From Spodoptera frugiperda (Eukaryota > Arthropoda > Insecta > Lepidoptera > Noctuidae): 64,000 nt of DNA. The translations under genes were made by a program, and so were the position numbers. The DNA is taken from the NCBI RefSeq assembly GCF_023101765.2, contig NC_064215.1, positions 12,338,001 through 12,402,000 on the forward strand, written 5' to 3'. The notes under the pieces are model-generated. The model saw nothing but the letters and a program-made list of their open reading frames with translations. It ran no database searches and was not told the origin of the DNA. This document shows positions 50,143 to 59,282 of this stretch, one piece after another (within the stretch, counting starts at the first letter, position 1; each line of letters opens with the position of its first letter).

Positions 50143-50582
50143 CCGAATAAAAAAAAACAATTTTGTGTTTTACAGTTATTCGGATATTTAAAACGTCACC
50201 TTAATCTACACGCTAAGAGTGAGATATTGGTTAAATTCTAAGCTCATGAAAACTATTACATACATGTCAATTTTAGGTGCAATCATGTCAAAAAATACAT
50301 ATGATATTAACTTAAATTAACATCAAAACTGATTACTAACCAAATCAAACACGAATGACAATACAACACACTATTGTATCGCAGTAACCCCCCGACTGTC
50401 CCACACGGCACGTGCTCATCCGCGGCAGCGCGGGCTCAGGCATTGATTGACAGATTACTGTGCCAAACTATCTTGTTTACTCCACAGCCTGTATTATGTG
50501 ACGGTGCATATGTTTTGCATTTATAGTTTATGTAAGATAATCAAATTTATTAATCGCTTTTCAATGTGTGAGCGGACTCGAT
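50143..50582. other. Gene-free stretch
   Basis: AT-rich, with a CpG-richer block at 50385-50440. No gene, repeat or RNA recognised. Confidence 0.4.
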
Positions 50583-50800
50583 TAAGGCTCGAAACATGCG
50601 TGCTATGGATGCGTGCTATAGATGTGCTATGGATGGCTTCCCTTCTATCGATGTGCCTTCCTTACTATCCGTAAACTCGAAATGTACATCTTTCTCGCAC
50701 AGCTACATAGCTTAGTATCAGTGGAAACGGTCACATAGTCACATAGTATCAGAGCATAGCTATTACATCTTCGTAGCATAGCTAGTTCTATTACCTATGG
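50583..50800. repeat. GCTATG/CATAGC-rich low-copy repeat
   Basis: The left half has GTGCTATGGATG, GTGCTATAGATG, GTGCTATGGATGG and CTATCGATGTGCC; the right half has CACAGCTACATAGC, GGTCACATAGTCACATAG, GAGCATAGC and CGTAGCATAGC. The halves are roughly inverted in motif (GCTATG against CATAGC), suggesting a decayed inverted-repeat element. Confidence 0.45.
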
Positions 50801-51950
50801 TAGTATTAGTTTCATAACTGTTGAGATGTGGGTTTAGATAGCTCTACAAATATTAAAACGTGTCATGGTACAATTTAAAGAGAAAGACAATCTTTATCAG
50901 ATCAACTACAGCCCTTATTGAAACTTAGTATACAATGAAAGCATAAAGCAGACGAAACCCCAAGAACCTTTTATTTAAATCTACAAAAATAACATCGCCG
51001 AAAATAGCTGAACAAAAAACAGGAGTGACTCAAATACAAATAGAATGTAAATGGGTGTGAGGGTGACATGGCTTCGAGGAGTCTTAGTCACCAGACCTAG
51101 GGTCCATCCCTTTCAAGGCATCTACATACAACAACAGCCGGGTTTCGGTAAGCCGCATTAAAAGGCGTGGCGTTTAATATGAAATTATAATAAGTAAAAG
51201 GGTGCGCTCCGTGGCATTAGCGCACAAACCTAGGTGGCGCTAGTGATGGCTTGTGGCTGATTCACGGGATTATTTTTAATCGATTCAAATTACAATTCAA
51301 TCACACTTTTCTGGTTTTTATGGTTAGTTTTATTTTATTTTGTTGTGCAATTGTTTACATTGAAAAATAAATCGTTTAATCAATTCAATTTAATACTTTT
51401 TATTAAAAATTATTTACATAAAATTATGTTTGGTTACAAAAACATTAGACATGATTCCACCGTACCCCAGGTCCACCTCATTCATAACAAAGCAATTATC
51501 TTGCACGCGGCACAAAATAAAAACGGCAACATTTTTAAAAAGAGTTTTGCTTCATTTCCAGCCCGACGTTGAAATTCCGAGTGTAGTAAAACCTCCGGGA
51601 TTGCACATCCCGCTCGCAATACAGCACTAGTCGGAAGCATAGCGGGGGAGCGTCGGATCGATTCCCGCGGGAATCCCTACACAGGTGGCGAGGTGTCCAA
51701 GTGTTCGTACCGTTCACACCTCCTCGCCGCAACTGGGAACTGAGGCCAACTAATGTTGCTCGCACTTGTAAAATATTACTGAAAGTATACAAGCTCGCAG
51801 ACTATAGGAAAGCTATGAAACGAGTAGCCGTAAAATAATAGAGAAGAGGAAATTCTTCTCACATTACCTTTGTATTTTGTATGGCAAAGGTAATCGTTGT
51901 TACCAGTGGAAATATATTCCATTTTAATGTACAGTATACTTAAATAACAA
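50801..51950. other. Gene-free stretch
   Basis: Short frames at 51345-51630 (+) and 51535-51792 (-) overlap and are not recognisable. Nothing else seen. Confidence 0.4.
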
Positions 51951-52097
51951 ACTTACTGCCGCACTCAGAGTACTTTTAATGATTACTTAAACCAGTCCTT
52001 AGCAATTGTTTTTTGTTTTAATTTAATTGTTTTCGGAACAAAATCTTTAAAGAACAGTTTAAGTAATCATTAAATGACTTTGAGTACGTCGGTTAGT
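51951..52097. mobile_element. Palindromic MITE, copy 2
   Basis: Terminal inverted repeats: left ACTTACTGCCGCACTCAGAG followed by TTTTAATGATTACTTAAA; right TTTAAGTAATCATTAAATGA followed by CTTTGAGTACGTCGGTTAGT, which are reverse complements with few mismatches over about 40 bases. The centre CCAGTCCTTAGCAATTGTTTT matches copy 1 at 247-357. Non-coding and non-autonomous. A possible solo-end remnant lies at 55331-55353 (ACTTACTGCC.TTACTAACCGAC). Confidence 0.85.
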
Positions 52098-53257
52098 ACA
52101 ATTTTTGATAACGACGTAGGCAATAATTGAAATATTTCCGGTGCAATATAAACATGAATAAATTCAAATAAGTTAAAGCCATTAAAAATTATGTAAGCGT
52201 GAAAGCGGTTGATGTTTTTATGGGTGGTTCCTTTGTGCGAAGTCACAGAGCTCTAAATCGGGAAATGATTGTAAATCACAGCTAAACGGTCGCGGCGCCG
52301 AACAATAAAACAATAAAAGGGTTAGTGCCACCCCTAGACACACTGCGTGTACTGCCACCACACTGCAAGCTATGAATATACGTTTACTAATTTGTTAATA
52401 GACATTTAATACGGTCAAGTGGATGTGCCACAAGATACAACTTGTGGAACATGCAAAGCGTGAGATATGAATTTAAGATGTCCGCTTTTCTCTTTCATTG
52501 AAGAACATTTCTTGTCTAATATTTCACAAAGAGTTCACTTCATAGGAATATATTAACTACTTACTTAATAAATTCATACGGTTAAGTAAAAATACTTCTG
52601 CATTCAAATACAAATTCCTTTACTTTGTAGTTAAATCTCCTTGATATTTCCATTCTATTCGTATAAGTGTTAACACTAGTACCTTCGAGTTTCCGATAGT
52701 AGCAGTGAGAGGTTTACATAATCGTGTAACGTGACGTACGACGTCCCGCGAGAGGGCGCGAGCGAGCTCCGCAGCGCACGAGTCTGTGGTATGTGTATAC
52801 ACTGTGGCTACACATAGAACTATACAAAACCAGTTTATCATGGACTCGCTTCGTATGATCTTTCCATGCATTCGACGGTCAATTTATGCTGGTCTGTATA
52901 GCTATAAATGTAAACGAGTGTACCTACCTCGGTAATTTTAATCATATTTTTCTACGATTTATCGTTCCCTCGTCAATAAAACACGAAGCCAGTAAAAATA
53001 TCTTCATTAATGTATTGGGAAATTGATACGCCTCGGAATCCTCTGATAAGTACTTCGACTTTGGGTTCTCGTGTCGAGTTTTGTTTTCGTTTGTTCTCGT
53101 CAAGGAGTCGGCACAATAAGACTTTCTAAACGTTCTGACAGAGACATTGCTAATATTGACGTAAAATTGCAATCTCTGCCAATTCTTTCACTACGATGAG
53201 ACAGTAAGAACTTTCGTCAAACTATACGTAGAAAATAAGCACTCACATCGCAAGGGA
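52098..53257. other. Gene-free stretch
   Basis: No gene recognised; short minus frames (52620-52871, 52942-53172) are unsupported. A CpG-richer block lies at 52730-52785. Confidence 0.4.
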
Positions 53258-53472
53258 ATGACTATGAATGGAGGACGCCCTGAACGGACATATAGAGACC
53301 AGATTGGCGATGGATTAAAGAAGGGTCAAATTTAACCGACGAGCATGCATGAAAAGACTGATGACTGTTGATGAAACGAAAGAGGTATGTATATAAGAAT
53401 CGTAGCAGTTGGCGGTCTATTGTCTCAGGCAGAGACCCCCATGAGAGACAGGCGTGTAGTTATGTATGTATG
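53258..53472 (+). pseudogene. Decayed 3' end of an RTE-like LINE reverse-transcriptase ORF
   Basis: Two pieces in different frames resemble the extreme C-terminus of a lepidopteran non-LTR retrotransposon ORF2 as I remember it. From 53267 one frame gives GGRPERTYRDQIGDGLKKGQ before a stop; after a frameshift and apparent small deletion, the frame from about 53338 gives RRACMKRLMTVDETKEVC before further stops. The family normally continues with a D-R-x-x-W-R block and stops soon after; here that block is shifted out of frame. It is followed by a TATGTATGTATG tail, the usual end of these elements. Everything upstream of the C-terminus is lost. It is non-functional. Confidence 0.6.
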
Positions 53473-54216
53473 GCCGAAATATGCTCTCAAAACGTAAACG
53501 TATGAAGCATGGTTCAACATTTATAATAGTCTAATTTCTATAGTCTAATCTATTTATAATAGGTATTAAAAGACAGATAAAGCCAAGCTACCAGTGGACC
53601 GCAGCCTACAGTACCTTAGTTATAAACAATCGAATAACACTCGAACGATTGTTTCACAGCTCCGCACATAACTCGATGGCTCCACATCTCCATAGCCTGG
53701 GAGGCTGAGTTCACACGAGTTTACTCAGCCACTCAGCCACTCAGGCCCTAGCCTCACTTGACACAGCGCCTTATTTGTTTGACTTCACAGAGTTTGTTTT
53801 ACTTTGGCAAATCACGCATGAATTACTACCGAAGGGTTACATTTACAAATGGTTGTTGTTGACTTAGAACCTATTCCGTTGACTCGTAACTTCCTTCGGC
53901 TTACTCGACTGTTAATTTCGTGCGAATTCTGTTCGTTCGTTTATGTATTGGTTATTCGGTTATGATGTATTTGTCTAAATATTTACGATGAATATAATAA
54001 AAGACCTATAAACTACAAACTTTCATTTGGTTGCTGTATTACTCATACAGCTAGATATGGGGTTGTTCAGAAGAAAAAGTTTCTCATATATATCCACTAT
54101 TAGTTTTGAAAAATCATTTAACCTACTCCTTATTTGCATTAATATTTTACATTTACATTTGCAAATAATAATATGGTGCTTGTATTTATAACCCGCTAGT
54201 CAGTTCATCAAGCGTC
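53473..54216. other. Gene-free stretch
   Basis: AT-rich, no gene. A short 7-bp stem GCTGTAT/ATACAGC with a 5-nt loop lies at 54033-54051, next to a 17-base string resembling part of a miR-9-type precursor (see findings). Confidence 0.4.
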
Positions 54217-54270
54217 TCGTAGGCAATCGTAGCAATCAGCCGTAGCCGCGTAGCAGCGCCAGCGTAGCCT
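54217..54270 (+). repeat. CGTAG-rich cluster 3
   Basis: CTCGTAGG, CGTAGCAATC, GCCGTAGCCGCGTAGCAGC and GCGTAGCC in succession, comparable to the clusters at 30.5 and 32.3 kb, here immediately upstream of the X-box. Confidence 0.5.
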
Positions 54271-54278
54271 CCGCGCAC

Positions 54279-54407
54279 ATGGTGGCCGCCGTCACCATGG
54301 CAACCGGGGTCAACGACCCACGCAACCAATGCACAACCTGCACTCTTTCTCAACTTCACACTTATAGCACTCTTCTTTATTGCTATTTAGATGTCAAAGT
54401 AAATTAG
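54279..54407 (+). CDS. Weak candidate small ORF, 42 codons, over an X-box
   Basis: ATG in a good context (GCGCACATGG) opens a 42-codon frame to TAG at 54405; a second in-frame ATG follows six codons later. The peptide starts MVAAVTMATGVNDPRNQCTTC and is cysteine-containing, with no recognised domain. Because the first codons coincide with an X-box motif, the sequence conservation may be regulatory rather than coding. No family recognised; chance is the leading explanation. Confidence 0.12.
   Translation: MVAAVTMATGVNDPRNQCTTCTLSQLHTYSTLLYCYLDVKVN
54291..54305 (+). promoter_or_regulatory. RFX-type X-box
   Basis: GTCACCATGGCAACC matches the X-box consensus (two GTTRCC-like half-sites, GTCACC and GGCAAC, inverted around AT) bound by RFX transcription factors, which in insects drive ciliary and ciliated-neuron genes. 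It sits in a CpG-rich patch just after CGTAG cluster 3. No ciliary gene is visible nearby, so it may be an enhancer or a promoter of an unseen transcript. Confidence 0.5.
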
Positions 54408-57043
54408 TCACTAATTATTATTATTTAATAATATTGTTATGTATTTCGGCCCCAAACTTATTTATTAAAATGTAAACATTAAGTACATACCTTCTTTATA
54501 AACTCGATCACAGCGGAATCTGGAACCACTGTAGTTACTCAGCTTAACAAACTATGTTCCTAACTAATTACTTATTTTAATCATTTAAGAATTGCTTATT
54601 TTATGTATAAAAACCTTAATTTACTTCGTATACAAATTCTCAGGCCACCGACATAACACAACCTCTTTGTTTACCTAAAACTCTATGTTACATAACTACG
54701 CACTGGCTACACATAAAATATTTAGAGTCAAACGTCACATTTCGAATAAAAATCAAATTTTAAAACACTGAAAATGGAACAAAAACGTTCGCGTGCCGGT
54801 ACATGTCACCGAATGCGGCCGGCCGGCGTGTTCCGACGCACAAAGCGACAACAATATTTTGCACTTGTCAAACCCACGCGCCGAGCCGCGGCCGAACGAA
54901 AACAACACCTTCGACGGTAAACTTAACTTGGCCGCTGTATACTTTCGGATTCCATTTTCAAAATTTGCCGCGGAAAACTAGCTTTTCCACTGTCGAAGTA
55001 AATGCCAATTTCCTTTTCACAACAGAAATTCGATCCAATTTCGACCTTAGTGCCTGTGGGTTTGAGTCAGAATTGAATTTACATTTCGTTTGCAGACAAT
55101 GCGCCACGCAATGACGTTTGCAGTAAGGGAGAGAGCTATGGGTGTTTTAATAAGTGTAAAAGAGACGCGAGATCCCGAGGGTAGTTAACATTGGGGTGCA
55201 TGTGAGCCCAAAAGGAACGTCAGGTCTCCATGAAGAATCGATCTTGAAGATGTTCGCTATTACTTGTATTTTATTGATGAAAACTGCTTGAGTGGGATGT
55301 TTTATTGACAGTTTATGATCATAATAGTACACTTACTGCCGTTACTAACCGACTACTTTTTTATGATAGCGATACAATGACTGTGGCATTGAATGTATGT
55401 AAATACGGCGTCGTATCAGTAGATTTATTATTCTTAAAAAATATATATTATAAGTAATTCTGAGATATTTAAAATAGAAACTGTTGCGCTTCATCTGTAC
55501 TAATCTTTCAAACAGCAAAATGAATTAAAAATACAACTCAATACATAATTTATCCGCGGCTTCGTAATTAAAGTGAAACTTACACTAGCGATCTAAGAAC
55601 ATCCAAACAGTTGGGAGTACTTTTAGTTAGCAATCGCGAGGATTTCTTTTGAGAGGGTCGAGGGTAGGAGCGGGCTGCGGGGTCGCGCGGCTCCGGCAAA
55701 GGGAATCCGTGATGAGCGCGCGTCGGATCGGGGGCACACACCGCGCTCGCCACCCCACAACTATCTCCGTTTTATGAACTCCTGGTACTTTTCAAGGAGT
55801 TCTCATGTAAATTACCATCTTTGAACATATCGGTACATCTTAAATTGGCTCCGACAATATTTTTTCGTGGATTATACATATTTTCTCATTACATCCAACC
55901 ATTTGGTTACAAATGGCCGACATGACATGAAATAAAAAGAGGTTCGTTAATTCTGACCTTGAGACATTCGATTGAGACCTTGAGATTTATCTTATCTGTA
56001 ATGGCTATTTATAATACCAAGCTTACTTTCGGTCTGTCAGTCTCGATATCTCAATCAAACCAGTAAATAGAGTAATACAACGGTTTCATTAGGACTCAAT
56101 AACTACTCGTAAGTATCGCGAAATTACTTTCTACTTGTCCCAAATACTTAGATATTGAAATACTCGTAATGAATCCCCCCATTACAGCGGACAATTTGAT
56201 TAGAATATACTGACAATAAATATCTGTAGCTACAACAACTTTAATAAATTCCGTGCACACTACATCGCGATCCTGTCACAACAAATTAGCGCAACGTAAT
56301 TCATGAGAGACAGTTGGCACTCGTTCAATGCTCATTGATTACTGACAATTTCGCCCATATACCAATCAAAACGAGCAATGGATGCAATTTGTCCGCCGTA
56401 ACTCGTGAAGGAAAGCACTCGACAATATTTATTGTACAAATACGAATAAATGACGTCACTGCACACGACGTACGAATACAGATTTCCGAATCAATGAACA
56501 AGTCGCGGAATTTAGATCACACGGAGTCGGCACAAAGGGTACTGATGTTTTAAACCTCTTTGTGTTAGGACCTTGTCGCAGTGTATGATATTACTTGTGC
56601 TACGTTGTATTTGTTTGATATGGTCACGGTTGGTTAACCTGTCCGATGTCTCCTTCAACATGTAAAAAGATTTCGACGAGGACATCTTCTGTCATCAGAA
56701 CTTACTTTACCTTTTACTGCCTCGTTGGTTTAAGTTATAAGTAGCTTGAAGTGCGGAGATCAATCACTAGTTCCTTTTAATGTATAGTTCTCTGTAATGG
56801 TATTGAGTCCGGAACCAGCGCTGTATATACATACATAGATTCAAAGTTATAACAATTGTTAAAATTTAATATTTTCCCTTAGCAACAACATTTTATTTCG
56901 CCATTAATTTCCTCATAAAACGCTCGTAACTCATCTAACAACGTAAAACAATAACCAAGTAACCATTGGAACATCTGCAGACAGGTGTTCCATCAACATT
57001 CCTAGTACAGACGTAATGAAACGACAAACAGACGCGACAGATA
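54408..57043. other. Gene-free stretch with CpG-rich patches
   Basis: CpG-rich patches at 54785-54900 (with overlapping frames 54793-54981 and 54803-55114) and 55655-55750. A perfect CRE palindrome lies at 56451-56458. No gene recognised. Confidence 0.4.
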
Positions 57044-57186
57044 TATAAATACCGCGTACGTTCGCTACATCATTTACAAGGCTTGCAAAAATGTTCAGTA
57101 ATTTTGTAACGAGGCTTTATATCATTTTGAAAGGAACTGTCAATACGAGGTGCGGTTCAAAGTGGAGCACTTTCTCTCCTAAGTAG
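57044..57186 (+). promoter_or_regulatory. Weak TATA-promoter candidate with a 31-codon ORF
   Basis: TATAAATA at 57044-57051 is followed about 30 bases on by CATCATT, and an ATG with an A at -3 (AAAATG, 57091) opens a 31-codon frame to TAG at 57186. The spacing is promoter-like, but TATAAATA is common in AT-rich DNA and the peptide is unrecognised. A perfect CRE palindrome lies 42 bases downstream (57228-57235). Confidence 0.15.
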
Positions 57187-57735
57187 GTCTGGCAGAGAGC
57201 TAATTCTAGCGATGCACTGACATGCTGTGACGTCACGCCCTGTATCAAAGCTCCGGCTAATTATCGCCGTATGGAGCACTCTACGTGAATATGAAGTGCC
57301 GAAGAATGGAGTCTTTTATCTTTGGTACCAGGGAATCATGTTTGTCTAGGAGGCTAACGCGAGCGACTGATGCTTTGTGATTGTGTAGCATGGTGCGTCA
57401 GCTTTGTAGTCTGCACTCACACATTAACTTACTTTGTTTTAATTAATCACAAGTCTTGTGGCTACGTATTCTGTCTGAAAGCGACTAGGTATGCTAAGAG
57501 GCTTTTCAATTATACTTGCACGTTTGTAAAGTAAAGGAAGTATAAAGAATCATTGTGTGATTGTGATTTATTAGGCAAGCAGATTTAAAAATGATGGAAG
57601 TTTTCGAGCTTTTACTGAAACATCAACATATCTAATTAACTCAGAGAACGCACCACTAACGACAGAATACTTTAAAACAAAACAAAGTATCTCATTCCGT
57701 GGATCTATCAAGTTTTGCTGAAGACTTACAGGCAA
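57187..57735. other. Gene-free stretch
   Basis: No gene or repeat recognised apart from the CRE palindrome TGACGTCA at 57228-57235. Confidence 0.4.
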
Positions 57736-58565
57736 TAAATGATAAATGATAAATGATAAATGATATTTATTTCTGTAAATAGGTCATAAAATAACACTTT
57801 TACACGTCAATATTTCAAATAGCTAGATGAGGCCGGCATTTCCTATCTGATCTGAGAAGAAATGCCGAAACAAACTCAGAGGTCAAGTCTCTTTTAAAGT
57901 CCAGACAATGAAATAGAGGATAATGTGAGAGACCGTGCAAGTTGGTTCTGTAGTGGTCTTTAGAGGAAAGAACCACAACAGTATGAGCGGACCTGTTCAG
58001 ATGGCCGTACGCATGTGTCAGTTTACAATCAGCTCAGCTAACGGCTGTTGCTGAATGATCCGACGAACAATACCAACCAAAAGAACATTTGGGTAGGTCT
58101 CGTAAATGCTCACACTGTCAGAATATACGATTAACTAAAAGTGAAATAACTAAGCAAACTCTCACACGGTCCTCAGACTAACAATTTAAAAAATAATATG
58201 ATAAAAATAAAAATAAAAAATATCGAATGATATTAATGTATATCATGTCAAATTGTATAAAAATGTAACTTGTGTTACAAACATGTCAACATGACCTGTG
58301 TGGACATTATAACGGCTCACTCCCAAGCCTGACTATCATCTAAGTAGTCTTTAATTTTATAAAAAGCTTTACTATACAGTTTTTCTTTAATAACATTTTT
58401 AAATTTATTCAGGCTCAAACTTTGAATATCGCTGGGAATTTTATTGTAAAAGCGTATACATTGACATCTGAACGAACCACTTATTTTCTTAAGTCTAGTA
58501 GTGGGAACTATATATTTGTTTTTATTATAATTTTCTATATAATAGTTATAAGTGGCCAGTCGAAG
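57736..58565 (-). mobile_element. Jockey/CR1-like LINE, 5'-truncated 3' end
   Basis: On the minus strand this comprises the last part of ORF2 (stop at 58317-58319), about 580 bases of 3' UTR and a terminal (ATCATTT)n tail at 57764-57736. The distal UTR matches the fragment at 43031-43232. The 5' boundary is placed near 58565, where protein similarity ends and GGCGCGG-rich unrelated sequence begins; this is typical 5' truncation by incomplete reverse transcription. Confidence 0.8.
58317..58565 (-). pseudogene. LINE ORF2 C-terminal remnant
   Basis: An open frame of about 80 codons encoding the extreme C-terminus of a non-LTR retrotransposon reverse transcriptase. Recognisable features in order are T-R-L-K-K-I (the 'LPTTRLKK' region), CIRFYNKIPSDIQSL, LNKFKNVIKEKL and a terminal DYLDDSQAWE, as in Jockey/CR1-type elements. 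The endonuclease and catalytic polymerase domains are missing. An upstream ATG at 58598 is fortuitous since it lies in non-homologous DNA. No frameshift or stop inside the remnant, so the insertion is not very old, but it cannot be active. Confidence 0.8.
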
Positions 58566-59045
58566 CGGTGCGATCAAAGGCGGCGCGGTGCAGATCAAAG
58601 GCGCGGTAATGGCTTTTTAGTGGGGAGCACGGAGGGGGCGACTTCAAGTAGTTGGGGCGAGTCTAACGTAACGACGCGAGATACAACCTACTCGACTCTT
58701 GCGAAAATGCTTCAGATCACACTTGACTGATGCTTATCTAAATTTTTTGAACCCAAGACCATAGCTGATCGTCCTCTGATACGTGAAAACGATTCATAAT
58801 TTGCTTTACATCTTTATTTAATGCAAATATTGGCGTTTTTACGTTTTAACGACGTTCAGGGGAGGTATGAAATGTAAGAGCCCAATAAAGAGTAACAGTC
58901 GATTCGATTAATGACTGCGGCGATAAGTACGATATCTTTGCATGAAGTGAAACTTTATAATACTACTTACTACTAGTTATTATAGTATTATATTGAAAAG
59001 ATCATATCCAGCAGTTGGAAGCAAACTGATTGTGACAAAAAGTAT
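58566..59045. other. Gene-free stretch with short direct repeat
   Basis: GATCAAAGGCG followed by a second GATCAAAGGCGCGG at 58568-58603, both next to GCGGTGC. The rest is AT-rich and unrecognised. Confidence 0.4.
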
Positions 59046-59282
59046 CGTCCCACCTTTTATCGCCGAGAGGGTAGGCATTTTACATTACGGCATGTACAAC
59101 CAATTTTCAGCATATCTGTAATAGACCCCAGGTAATAGGGGGTGAAGCTATAGCTGTACACTGGGCACATTGCCAGATTCCGAAATAATTACTAAGAAAT
59201 TTTCGAAAACCCGAAAAAAGCCCACATGAAACCCCTTGCCCAACAGTCGCACTTGTAACCATTCGACCAACGAGACAGTGAC
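59046..59282 (-). mobile_element. tRNA-derived SINE family B, longest copy
   Basis: The minus strand carries the tRNA-like head (degenerate B box near 59225), AAAGCCC-type sequence, TTTTTTCGGGTTTTCG, AAAATTTC, CAATGTGCCCAGTGTACAGC, TATTACCTGGGG and the 3' module TACCCTCTCGGCGATAAAAGG. It joins the head seen at 47906-48052 with the tail seen at 16391-16508, which shows that those are parts of one family. The decayed B box makes it inactive. Confidence 0.75.

Noticed and set aside
3351..50420. CACGTG E-box enrichment
   Set aside because: About 14 occurrences by eye against roughly 8 expected by my estimate; not convincing, unlike the longer TGACGTCA palindrome.
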